Source: Acanthosoma haemorrhoidale
Lineage: Eukaryota > Arthropoda > Insecta > Hemiptera > Acanthosomatidae
Length of the DNA stretch: 64,000 nucleotides
Assembly (NCBI GenBank): GCA_930367205.1
Contig: OV884013.1
Coordinates: 117,638,869 to 117,702,868 of the forward strand
Direction of reading: 5' to 3'
Position numbers and translations under genes: made by a program. Shown in pieces: positions 30,181-43,330 of this stretch. How positions within the stretch are numbered: the stretch's first letter is position 1; each line of letters opens with the position of its first letter. The notes under the pieces were generated by a model. The model was given only the letters and a program-made list of their open reading frames with translations, did not search any database and had not been told where the DNA came from.

Positions 30181-32079
30181 GGGAACAGTAGCTCACTTTT
30201 ACACCGAATATTCCTATTATATCGAAAAAATGCTACTTTTAGACTAGATTAGTATCAGGAGAACAGAAGGGAACAGGAGCTCACTTTTACACCCAATATT
30301 CCTATTATATCGAAATAATGCTACTTTTAGACGTGATTCGTATCAGGAGAACAGAAGGGAACAGGAGCTCACTTTTAGACCGAATATTCCTATTATATCG
30401 AAAAAATGCTACTTTTAGACTAGATTAGTATCAGGAGAACAGAAGGGAACAGGAGCTCACTTTTACACCGAATATTCCTATTATATCGAAAAAATGCTAC
30501 TTTTAGACTAGATTAGTATCAGGAGAACAGAAGGCAACAGGAGCTTACTTTTACACCCAATATTCCTATTATATCGAAATAATGCTACTTTTAGACGTGA
30601 TTCGTATCAGGAGAACAGAAGGGAACAGGAGCTCACTTTTACACCGAATATTCCTATTATATTGAAAAAATGCTACTTTTAGACTAGATTAGTATCAGGA
30701 AAACAGAAGGGAACAGGAGCTCACTTTTACACCGAATATTCCTATTATATCGAAAAAATGCTACTTTTAGACGTGATTCGTATCAGGAGAACAGAAGGGA
30801 ACAGGAGCTCACTTTTACACCGAATATTCCTATTATATCGAAAAAATGCTACTTTTAGACTAGATTAGTATCAGGAGAACAGAAGGGAACAGGCGCTCAC
30901 TTTTACACCCAATATTCCTATTATATCGAAAAAATGCTACTTTTAGACGTGATTCGTATCAGGAGAACAGAAGGGAACAGGAGCTCACTTTTACACCGAA
31001 TATTCCTATTATATTGAAAAAATGCTACTTTTAGACTAGATTAGTATCAGGAGAACAGAAGGGAACAGGAGCTCACTTTTGCACCGAATATTCCTATTAT
31101 ATCGAAAAAATGCTACTTTTAGACTAGATTAGTATCAGGAGAACAGAAGGGAACAGGAGCTCACTTTTGCACCGAATATTCCTATTATATCGAAAAAATG
31201 CTACTTTTAGACTAGATTAGTATCAGGAGAACAGAAGGGAACAGGAGCTCACTTTTACACCGAATATTCCTATTATATCGAAAAAATGCTACTTTTAGAC
31301 TAGATTAGTATCAGGAGAACAGAAGGCAACAGGAGCTTACTTTTACACCCAATATTCCTATTATATCGAAATAATGCTACTTTTAGACGTGATTCGTATC
31401 AGGAGAACAGAAGGGAACAGGAGCTCACTTTTACACCGAATATTCCTATTATATCGAAAAAATGCTACTTTTAGACTAGATTAGTATCAGGAGAACAGAA
31501 GGGAACAGGAGCTCACTTTTACACCGAATATTCCTATTATATCGAAAAAATGCTACTTTTAGACTAGATTAGTATCAGGAGAACAGAAGGCAACAGGAGC
31601 TTACTTTTACACCCAATATTCCTATTATATCGAAATAATGCTACTTTTAGACGTGATTCGTATCAGGAGAACAGAAGGGAACAGGAGCTCACTTTTAGAC
31701 CGAATATTCCTATTATATCGAAAAAATGCTACTTTTAGACTAGATTAGTATCAGGAGAACAGAAGGGAACAGGCGCTCACTTTTACACCCAATATTCCTA
31801 TCATATCGAAAAAATGCTACTTTTAGACTAGATTAGTATCAGGAGAACGGAAAGGAATAGGAGCTCACTTTTACACCGAATATTCCTATTATATCGAAAA
31901 AATGCTACTTTTAGACTAGATTAGTATCAGGAGAACAGAAGGGAACAGGAGCTCACTTTTACACCGAATATTGCTATTATATCGAAAAAATGCTACTTTT
32001 AGACTAGATTAGTATCAGGAGAACAGAAGGGAACAGGAGCTCACTTTTACACCGAATATTCCTATTATATCGAAAAAAT

Positions 32080-32545
32080 GCTACTTTTAGACGGCATTCG
32101 TATCAGGAGAACAGAAGGCAACAGGAGCTCACTATTTCTCCCAATATTCCTATTATATCGAAAAAATGCGACGTTTAGTCGGGATTCATATTAGAAGAAC
32201 AGAAGGTAACAAGAGCTTACTATTTCACCCAATATTCCTATTATATCAAAAAAATGCTAGTTTTAGACGGGATTCGTATCAGGAAAACAGAGGGCTACAG
32301 GAGCTTACTTTTACACCGAATATTCCTATTATATCGAAAAAATGCTACTTTTAGACGGCATTCGTATCAGGAGAGCAAAAGGCAACAGGAGCTCACTTTT
32401 ACACCGAATATTCCTATTATATCGAAAAAATGATACTTTTAGACGGGATTCGAATCAGAAGAACAGAAGGGAACAGGAGCTCACTATTTCACTCAATATT
32501 CCTATTATATCGAAAAAATAAAACATTTAGACTAGATTAGTACAA
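32080..32545 (+). repeat. Variant-unit cassette, copy 1
   Basis: Consecutive unusual units in fixed order: GGCATTCG..TTTCTCCC; GCGACGTTTAGACGGG..GGTAACAAGAG; ATCAAAAAAATGCTAG..AAAACAGAGGGC; GGCATTCG..GAGAGCAAAAGGC; GATACTTTTAGACGGG..GAATCAGAAG; then AAAACATTTAGAC. This order is partly the same as in the diverged left edge (23,760-24,060). Confidence 0.85.
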
Positions 32546-35070
32546 GGAGAACAGAAGGGAACAGGAGCTCACTTTTACACCGAATATTCCTATGATATCG
32601 AAAAAATGCTACTTTTAGACTAGATTAGTATCAGGAGAACAGAAGGGAACAGGAGCTCACTTTTACACCGAATATTCCTATTATATCGAAAAAATGCTAC
32701 TTTTAGACTAGATTAGTATCAGGAGAACAGAAGGGAACAGGAGCTCTCTTTTACACCGAATATTCCTATTATATCGAAAAAATGCTACTTTTAGACTAGA
32801 TTAGTATCAGGAGAGCAGAAGGGAACAGGAGCTCACTTTTACACCGAATATTCCTATTATATCGAAATAATGCTACTTTTAGACGTGATTAGTATCAGGA
32901 GAACAGAAGGGAACAGGAGCTCGCTTTTACACCGAATATTCCTATTATATCGAAAAAATGCTACTTTTAGACTAGATTAGTATCAGGAGAACAGAAGGGA
33001 ACAGGAGCTCACTTTTACACCGAATATTCCTATGATATCGAAAAAATGCTACTTTTAGACTAGATTAGTATCAGGAGAACAGAAGGGAACAGGAGCTCAC
33101 TTTTACACCGAATATTCCTATTATATCGAAAAAATGCTACTTTTAGACTAGATTAGTATCAGGAGAACAGGAGCTCACTTTTACACCGAATATTCCTATT
33201 ATATCGAAAAAATGCTACTTTTAGACAAGATTAGTATCAGGAGAACAGAAGGGAACAGTAGCTCACTTTTACACCGAATATTCCTATTATATCGAAAAAA
33301 TGCTACTTTTAGACGGCATTCGTATCAGGAGAGCAAAAGGCTACAGGAGCTCACTTTTACACCGAATATTCCTATTATATCGAAAAAATGCTACTTTTAG
33401 ACTAGATTAGTATCAGGAGAACAGAAGGGAACAGGAGCTCACTTTTACACCGAATATTCCTATTATATCGAAAAAATGCTACTTTTAGACTAGATTAGTA
33501 TCAGGAGAACAGAAGGCAACAGGAGCTTACTTTTACACCCAATATTCCTATTATATCGAAATAATGCTACTTTTAGACGTGATTCGTATCAGGAGAACAG
33601 AAGGGAACAGGAGCTCACTTTTAGACCGAATATTCCTATTATATCGAAAAAATGCTACTTTTAGACTAGATTAGTATCAGGAGAACAGAAGGGAACAGGC
33701 GCTCACTTTTACACCCAATATTCCTATCATATCGAAAAAATGCTACTTTTAGACTAGATTAGTATCAGGAGAACAGAAAGGAACAGGAGCTCACTTTTAC
33801 ACCGAATATTCCTATTATATCGAAAAAATGCTACTTTTAGACTAGATTAGTATCAGGAGAACAGAAGGGAACAGGAGCTCACTTTTACACCGAATATTCC
33901 TATTATATCGAAAAAATGCTACTTTTAGACTAGATTCGTATCAGGAGAACAGAAGGGAACAGGAGCTCACTTTTACACCGAATATTCCTATTATATCGAA
34001 AAAATGCTACTTTTAGACGGCATTCGTATCAGGAGAACAGAAGGCAACAGGAGCTCACTATTTCTCCCAATATTCCTATTATATCGAAAAAATGCGACGT
34101 TTAGACGGGATTCATATTAGAAGAACAGAAGGTAACAAGAGCTTACTATTTCACCCAATATTCCTATTATATCAAAAAAATGCTAGTTTTAGACGGGATT
34201 CGTATCAGGAAAACAGAGGGCTACAGGAGCTTACTTTTACACCGAATATTCCTATTATATCGAAAAAATGCTACTTTTAGACGGCATTCGTATCAGGAGA
34301 GCAAAAGGCAACAGGAGCTCACTTTTACACCGAATATTCCTATTATATCGAAAAAATGATACTTTTAGACGGGATTCGAATCAGAAGAACAGAAGGGAAC
34401 AGGAGCTCACTATTTCACTCAATATTCCTATTATATCGAAAAAATAATACATTTAGACTAGATTAGTACAAGGAGAACAGAAGGGAACAGGAGCTCACTT
34501 TTACACCGAATATTCCTATTATATCGAAAAAATGCTACTTTTAGACTAGATTAGTATCAGGAGAACAGAAGGGAACAGGAGCTCACTTTTACACCGAATA
34601 TTCCTATTATATCGAAAAAATGCTACTTTTAGACTAGATTAGTATCAGGAGAACAGAAGGGAACAGGAGCTCACTTTTACACCGAATATTCCTATTATAT
34701 CGAAAAAATGCTACTTTTAGACTAGATTAGTATCAGGAGAACAGAAGGCAACAGGAGCTTACTTTTACACCCAATATTCCTATTATATCGAAATAATGCT
34801 ACTTTTAGACGTGATTCGTATCAGGAGAACAGAAGGGAACAGGAGCTCACTTTTACACCGAATATTTCTATTATATCGAAAAAATGCTACTTTTAGACTA
34901 GATTAGTATCAGGAGAACAGAAGGGAACAGGAGCTCACTTTTACACCGAATATTCCTATTATATCGAAAAAATGCTACTTTTAGACTAGATTAGTATCAG
35001 GAGAACAGAAGGCAACAGGAGCTTACTTTTACACCCAATATTCCTATTATATTGAAAAAATGCTAATTTT
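32300..35070 (+). repeat. Block duplication B1 (offset 8,262 bp)
   Basis: A series of private markers, among them AATAAAACATT (32,517), a 78-bp unit (about 33,165), ACAAGATTAG (33,226), GCGACG (34,096), TTTCTATT (34,866) and ATTGAAAAAATGCTAA (35,052), recurs 8,262 bp later. 8,262 equals 94 units minus 10 bp. It ends before AATATTGCTATT at 35,305, which is not shared. Confidence 0.8.
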
Positions 35071-35622
35071 AGACTAGATTAGTATCAGGAGAACAGAAGG
35101 GAACAGGAGCTCACTTTTACACCGAATATTCCTATTATATCGAAAAAATGCTACTTTTAGACTAGATTAGTATCAGGAGAACAGAAGGGAACAGGAGCTC
35201 ACTTTTACACCGAATATTCCTATTATATCGAAAAAATGCTACTTTTAGACTAGATTAGTATCAGGAGAACAGAAGGGAACAGGAGCTCACTTTTACACCG
35301 AATATTGCTATTATATCGAAAAAATGCTACTTTTAGACTAGATTAGTATCAGGAGAACAGAAGGGAACAGGAGCTTACTTTTACACCGAATATTCCTATT
35401 ATATCGAAAAAATGCTACTTTTAGACGGCATTCGTATCAGGAGAGCAAAAGGCAACAGGAGCTCACTTTTACACCGAATATTCCTATTATATCGAAAAAA
35501 TGATACTTTTAGACGGGATTCGAATCAGAAGAACAGAAGGGAACAGGAGCTCACTATTTCACTCAATATTCCTATTATATCGAAAAAATAAAACATTTAG
35601 ACTAGATTAGTACAAGGAGAAC
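33511..35622 (+). repeat. Block duplication C1 (24 units, 2,112 bp)
   Basis: Followed directly by a second copy at an offset of exactly 2,112 bp (GGCAACAGGAGC at 33,511 and 35,623; cassette at 34,092 and 36,204; ATTGAAAAAATGCTAA at 35,051 and 37,163). A true tandem duplication of a 24-unit block. Confidence 0.8.
34010..34475 (+). repeat. Variant-unit cassette, copy 2
   Basis: Same unit order as copy 1. The last unit has AATAATACATTT instead of AATAAAACATTT. Confidence 0.85.
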
Positions 35623-37330
35623 AGAAGGCAACAGGAGCTTACTTTTACACCCAATATTCCTATTATATCGAAATAATGCTACTTTTAGACGTGATTCGTA
35701 TCAGGAGAACAGAAGGGAACAGGAGCTCACTTTTAGACCGAATATTCCTATTATATCGAAAAAATGCTACTTTTAGACTAGATTAGTATCAGGAGAACAG
35801 AAGGGAACAGGCGCTCACTTTTACACCCAATATTCCTATCATATCGAAAAAATGCTACTTTTAGACTAGATTAGTATCAGGAGAACAGAAAGGAACAGGA
35901 GCTCACTTTTACACCGAATATTCCTATTATATCGAAAAAATGCTACTTTTAGACTAGATTAGTATCAGGAGAACAGAAGGGAACAGGAGCTCACTTTTAC
36001 ACCGAATATTGCTATTATATCGAAAAAATGCTACTTTTAGACTAGATTCGTATCAGGAGAACAGAAGGGAACAGGAGCTCACTTTTACACCGAATATTCC
36101 TATTATATCGAAAAAATGCTACTTTTAGACGGCATTCGTATCAGGAGAACAGAAGGCAACAGGAGCTCACTATTTCTCCCAATATTCCTATTATATCGAA
36201 AAAATGCGACGTTTAGACGGGATTCATATTAGAAGAACAGAAGGTAACAAGAGCTTACTATTTCACCCAATATTCCTATTATATCAAAAAAATGCTAGTT
36301 TTAGACGGGATTCGTATCAGGAAAACAGAGGGCTACAGGAGCTTACTTTTACACCGAATATTCCTATTATATCGAAAAAATGCTACTTTTAGACGGCATT
36401 CGTATCAGGAGAGCAAAAGGCAACAGGAGCTCACTTTTACACCGAATATTCCTATTATATCGAAAAAATGATACTTTTAGACGGGATTCGAATCAGAAGA
36501 ACAGAAGGGAACAGGAGCTCACTATTTCACTCAATATTCCTATTATATCGAAAAAATAATACATTTAGACTAGATTAGTACAAGGAGAACAGAAGGGAAC
36601 AGGAGCTCACTTTTACACCGAATATTCCTATGATATCGAAAAAATGCTACTTTTAGACTAGATTAGTATCAGGAGAACAGAAGGGAACAGGAGCTCACTT
36701 TTACACCGAATATTCCTATTATATCGAAAAAATGCTACTTTTAGACTAGATTAGTATCAGGAGAACAGAAGGGAACAGGAGCTCACTTTTACACCGAATA
36801 TTCCTATTATATCGAAAAAATGCTACTTTTAGACTAGATTAGTATCAGGAGAACAGAAGGCAACAGGAGCTTACTTTTACACCCAATATTCCTATTATAT
36901 CGAAATAATGCTACTTTTAGACGTGATTCGTATCAGGAGAACAGAAGGGAACAGGAGCTCACTTTTACACCGAATATTTCTATTATATCGAAAAAATGCT
37001 ACTTTTAGACTAGATTAGTATCAGGAGAACAGAAGGGAACAGGAGCTCACTTTTACACCGAATATTCCTATTATATCGAAAAAATGCTACTTTTAGACTA
37101 GATTAGTATCAGGAGAACAGAAGGCAACAGGAGCTTACTTTTACACCCAATATTCCTATTATATTGAAAAAATGCTAATTTTAGACTAGATTAGTATCAG
37201 GAGAACAGAAGGGAACAGGAGCTCACTTTTACACCGAATATTCCTATTATATCGAAAAAATGCTACTTTTAGACTAGATTAGTATCAGGAGAACAGAAGG
37301 GAACAGGAGCTCACTTTTACACCGAATATT
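35623..37330 (+). repeat. Block duplication C2 (copy of 33,511 onward)
   Basis: Second copy of the 24-unit block. The shared marker order can be followed to about 37,200. Confidence 0.75.
36120..36585 (+). repeat. Variant-unit cassette, copy 3
   Basis: Lies inside block C2. Same unit order as copies 1 and 2. Confidence 0.85.
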
Positions 37331-39200
37331 CCTATTATATCGAAAAAATGCTACTTTTAGACGTGATTCGTATCAGGAGAACAGAAGGGAACAGGAGCTC
37401 ACTTTTACACCGAATATTCCTATTATATCGAAAAAATGCTACTTTTAGACTAGATTAGTATCAGGAGAACAGAAGGGAACAGGCGCTCACTTTTACACCC
37501 AATATTCCTATTATATCGAAAAAATGCTACTTTTAGACTAGATTAGTATCAGGAGAACAGAAGGGAACAGGAGCTCACTTTTACACCGAATATTCCTATT
37601 ATATTGAAAAAATGCTAATTTTAGACTAGATTAGTATCAGGAGAACAGAAGGGAACAGGAGCTCACTTTTACACCGAATATTCCTATTATATCGAAAAAA
37701 TGCTACTTTTAGACTAGATTAGTATCAGGAGAACAGAAGGGAACAGGAGCTCACTTTTACACCGAATATTCCTATTATATCGAAAAAATGCTACTTTTAG
37801 ACGTGATTCGTATCAGGAGAACAGAAGGGAACAGGAGCTCACTTTTACACCGAATATTCCTATTATATCGAAAAAATGCTACTTTTAGACTAGATTAGTA
37901 TCAGGAGAACAGAAGGGAACAGGAGCTCACTTTTACACCGAATATTCCTATTATATCGAAAAAATGCTACTTTTAGACTAGATTAGTATCAGGAGAACAG
38001 AAGGCAACAGGAGCTTACTTTTACACCCAATATTCCTATTATATCGAAATAATGCTACTTTTAGACGTGATTCGTATCAGGAGAACAGAAGGGAACAGGA
38101 GCTCACTTTTACACCGAATATTTCTATTATATCGAAAAAATGCTACTTTTAGACTAGATTAGTATCAGGAGAACAGAAGGGAACAGGAGCTCACTTTTAC
38201 ACCGAATATTCCTATTATATCGAAAAAATGCTACTTTTAGACTAGATTAGTATCAGGAGAACAGAAGGCAACAGGAGCTTACTTTTACACCCAATATTCC
38301 TATTATATTGAAAAAATGCTAATTTTAGACTAGATTAGTATCAGGAGAACAGAAGGGAACAGGAGCTCACTTTTACACCGAATATTCCTATTATATCGAA
38401 AAAATGCTACTTTTAGACTAGATTAGTATCAGGAGAACAGAAGGGAACAGGAGCTCACTTTTACACCGAATATTCCTATTATATCGAAAAAATGCTACTT
38501 TTAGACGTGATTCGTATCAGGAGAACAGAAGGGAACAGGAGCTCACTTTTACACCGAATATTCCTATTATATCGAAAAAATGCTACTTTTAGACTAGATT
38601 AGTATCAGGAGAACAGAAGGGAACAGGCGCTCACTTTTACACCCAATATTCCTATTATATCGAAAAAATGCTACTTTTAGACTAGATTAGTATCAGGAGA
38701 ACAGAAGGGAACAGGAGCTCACTTTTACACCGAATATTCCTATTATATTGAAAAAATGCTAATTTTAGACTAGATTAGTATCAGGAGAACAGAAGGGAAC
38801 AGGAGCTCACTTTTACACCGAATATTCCTATTATATCGAAAAAATGCTACTTTTAGACTAGATTAGTATCAGGAGAACAGAAGGGAACAGGAGCTCACTT
38901 TTACACCGAATATTCCTATTATATCGAAAAAATGCTACTTTTAGACGTGATTCGTATCAGGAGAACAGAAGGGAACAGGAGCTCACTTTTACACCGAATA
39001 TTCCTATTATATCGAAAAAATGCTACTTTTAGACGTGATTCGTATCAGGAGAACAGAAGGGAACAGGAGCTCACTTTTACACCGAATATTCCTATTATAT
39101 CGAAAAAATGCTACTTTTAGACTAGATTAGTATCAGGAGAACAGAAGGGAACAGGCGCTCACTTTTACACCCAATTTTCCTATTATATCGAAAAAATGCT
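37163..39200 (+). repeat. 13-unit (1,144-bp) tandem block duplication
   Basis: ATTGAAAAAATGCTAATTTT occurs at 37,163 and 37,603 and again at 38,307 and 38,747, both pairs offset by 1,144 bp, with GCGCTCAC and CGTGATTCG units in matching places. Confidence 0.75.
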
Positions 39201-40559
39201 ACTTTTAGACTAGATTAGTATCAGGAGAACAGAAGGGAACAGGAGCTCACTTTTACACCGAATATTCCTATTATATCGAAAAAATGCTACTTTTAGACTA
39301 GATTAGTATCAGGAGAACAGAAGGGAACAGGAGCTCACTTTTACACTGAATATTCCTATTATATCGAAAAAATGCTACTTTTAGACTAGATTAGTATCAG
39401 GAGAACAGAAGGGAACAGGAGCTCACTTTTACACCGAATATTCCTATTATATCGAAAAAATGCTACTTTTAGACTAGATTAGTATCAGGAGAACAGAAGG
39501 GAACAGGAGCTCACTTTAACACCGAATATTCCTATTATATCGAAAAAATGCTACTTTTAGACTAGATTAGTATCAGGAGAACAGAAGGGAACAGGAGCTC
39601 ACTTTTACACCGAATATTCCTATTATATCGAAAAAATGCTACTTTTAGACTAGATTAGTATCAGGAGAACAGAAGGGAACAGGAGCTCACTTTTACACCG
39701 AATATTCCTATTATATCGAAAAAATGCTACTTTTAGACTAGATTAGTATCAGGAGAACAGAAGGGAACAGGAGCTCACTTTTACACCGAATATTCCTATT
39801 ATATCGAAAAAATGCTACTTTTAGACTAGATTAGTATCAGGAGAACAGAAGGGAACAGGAGCTCACTTTTACACCGAATATTCCTATTATATCGAAAAAA
39901 TGCTACTTTTAGACTAGATTAGTATCAGGAGAACAGAAGGGAACAGGAGCTCACTTTTACGACGAATATTCCTATTATATCGAAAAAATGCTACTTTTAG
40001 ACTAGATTAGTATCAGGAGAACAGAAGGGAACAGGAGCTCACTTTTACACCGAATATTCCTATTATATCGAAAAAATGCTACTTTTAGACTAGATTAGTA
40101 TCAGGAGAACAGAAGGGAACAGGAGCTCACTTTTACACCGAATATTCCTATTATATCGAAAAAATGCTACTTTTAGACTAGATTAGTATCAGGAGAACAG
40201 AAGGCAACAGGAGCTTACTTTTACACCCAATATTCCTATTATATTGAAAAAATGCTAATTTTAGACTAGATTAGTATCAGGAGAACAGAAGGGAACAGGA
40301 GCTCACTTTTACACCGAATATTCCTATTATATCGAAAAAATGCTACTTTTAGACTAGATTAGTATCAGGAGAACAGAAGGGAACAGGAGCTCACTTTTAC
40401 ACCGAATATTCCTATTATATCGAAAAAATGCTACTTTTAGACTAGATTAGTATCAGGAGAACAGAAGGGAACAGGAGCTCACTTTTACACCGAATATTGC
40501 TATTATATCGAAAAAATGCTACTTTTAGACTAGATTAGTATCAGGAGAACAGAAGGGAA

Positions 40560-43330
40560 CAGGAGCTTACTTTTACACCGAATATTCCTATTATATCGAA
40601 AAAATGCTACTTTTAGACGGCATTCGTATCAGGAGAGCAAAAGGCAACAGGAGCTCACTTTTACACCGAATATTCCTATTATATCGAAAAAATGATACTT
40701 TTAGACGGGATTCGAATCAGAAGAACAGAAGGGAACAGGAGCTCACTATTTCACTCAATATTCCTATTATATCGAAAAAATAAAACATTTAGACTAGATT
40801 AGTACAAGGAGAACAGAAGGGAACAGGAGCTCACTTTTACACCGAATATTCCTATGATATCGAAAAAATGCTACTTTTAGACTAGATTAGTATCAGGAGA
40901 ACAGAAGGGAACAGGAGCTCACTTTTACACCGAATATTCCTATTATATCGAAAAAATGCTACTTTTAGACTAGATTAGTATCAGGAGAACAGAAGGGAAC
41001 AGGAGCTCTCTTTTACACCGAATATTCCTATTATATCGAAAAAATGCTACTTTTAGACTAGATTAGTATCAGGAGAGCAGAAGGGAACAGGAGCTCACTT
41101 TTACACCGAATATTCCTATTATATCGAAAAAATGCTACTTTTAGACGTGATTAGTATCAGGAGAACAGAAGGGAACAGGAGCTCGCTTTTACACCGAATA
41201 TTCCTATTATATCGAAAAAATGCTACTTTTAGACTAGATTAGTATCAGGAGAACAGAAGGGAACAGGAGCTCACTTTTACACCGAATATTCCTATGATAT
41301 CGAAAAAATGCTACTTTTAGACTAGATTAGTATCAGGAGAACAGAAGGGAACAGGAGCTCACTTTTACACCGAATATTCCTATTATATCGAAAAAATGCT
41401 ACTTTTAGACTAGATTAGTATCAGGAGAACAGGAGCTCACTTTTACACCGAATATTCCTATTATATCGAAAAAATGCTACTTTTAGACAAGATTAGTATC
41501 AGGAGAACAGAAGGGAACAGTAGCTCACTTTTACACCGAATATTCCTATTATATCGAAAAAATGCTACTTTTAGACGGCATTCGTATCAGGAGAGCAAAA
41601 GGCTACAGGAGCTCACTTTTACACCGAATATTCCTATTATATCGAAAAAATGCTACTTTTAGACTAGATTAGTATCAGGAGAACAGAAGGGAACAGGAGC
41701 TCACTTTTACACCGAATATTCCTATTATATCGAAAAAATGCTACTTTTAGACTAGATTAGTATCAGGAGAACAGAAGGCAACAGGAGCTTACTTTTACAC
41801 CCAATATTCCTATTATATCGAAATAATGCTACTTTTAGACGTGATTCGTATCAGGAGAACAGAAGGGAACAGGAGCTCACTTTTAGACCGAATATTCCTA
41901 TTATATCGAAAAAATGCTACTTTTAGACTAGATTAGTATCAGGAGAACAGAAGGGAACAGGCGCTCACTTTTACACCCAATATTCCTATCATATCGAAAA
42001 AATGCTACTTTTAGACTAGATTAGTATCAGGAGAACAGAAAGGAACAGGAGCTCACTTTTACACCGAATATTCCTATTATATCGAAAAAATGCTACTTTT
42101 AGACTAGATTAGTATCAGGAGAACAGAAGGGAACAGGAGCTCACTTTTACACCGAATATTGCTATTATATCGAAAAAATGCTACTTTTAGACTAGATTCG
42201 TATCAGGAGAACAGAAGGGAACAGGAGCTCACTTTTACACCGAATATTCCTATTATATCGAAAAAATGCTACTTTTAGACGGCATTCGTATCAGGAGAAC
42301 AGAAGGCAACAGGAGCTCACTATTTATCCCAATATTCCTATTATATCGAAAAAATGCGACGTTTAGACGGGATTCATATTAGAAGAACAGAAGGTAACAA
42401 GAGCTTACTATTTCACCCAATATTCCTATTATATCAAAAAAATGCTAGTTTTAGACGGGATTCGTATCAGGAAAACAGAGGGCTACAGGAGCTTACTTTT
42501 ACACCGAATATTCCTATTATATCGAAAAAATGCTACTTTTAGACGGCATTCGTATCAGGAGAGCAAAAGGCAACAGGAGCTCACTTTTACACCGAATATT
42601 CCTATTATATCGAAAAAATGATACTTTTAGACGGGATTCGAATCAGAAGAACAGAAGGGAACAGGAGCTCACTATTTCACTCAATATTCCTATTATATCG
42701 AAAAAATAATACATTTAGACTAGATTAGTACAAGGAGAACAGAAGGGAACAGGAGCTCACTTTTACACCGAATATTCCTATTATATCGAAAAAATGCTAC
42801 TTTTAGACTAGATTAGTATCAGGAGAACAGAAGGGAACAGGAGCTCACTTTTACACCGAATATTCCTATTATATCGAAAAAATGCTACTTTTAGACTAGA
42901 TTAGTATCAGGAGAACAGAAGGGAACAGGAGCTCACTTTTACACCGAATATTCCTATTATATCGAAAAAATGCTACTTTTAGACTAGATTAGTATCAGGA
43001 GAACAGAAGGCAACAGGAGCTTACTTTTACACCCAATATTCCTATTATATCGAAATAATGCTACTTTTAGACGTGATTCGTATCAGGAGAACAGAAGGGA
43101 ACAGGAGCTCACTTTTACACCGAATATTTCTATTATATCGAAAAAATGCTACTTTTAGACTAGATTAGTATCAGGAGAACAGAAGGGAACAGGAGCTCAC
43201 TTTTACACCGAATATTCCTATTATATCGAAAAAATGCTACTTTTAGACTAGATTAGTATCAGGAGAACAGAAGGCAACAGGAGCTTACTTTTACACCCAA
43301 TATTCCTATTATATTGAAAAAATGCTAATT
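40560..43330 (+). repeat. Block duplication B2 (copy of 32,300-35,070)
   Basis: Recurs with the same private markers, including the 78-bp unit at about 41,425 and the cassette at 42,354. Small differences (AAAAAATGC against AAATAATGC at about 41,130; GAATATTGC at 42,157) show the copies have begun to diverge. Confidence 0.8.
42270..42735 (+). repeat. Variant-unit cassette, copy 4
   Basis: Inside block B2. TTTATCCC replaces TTTCTCCC in its first unit. Confidence 0.85.
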
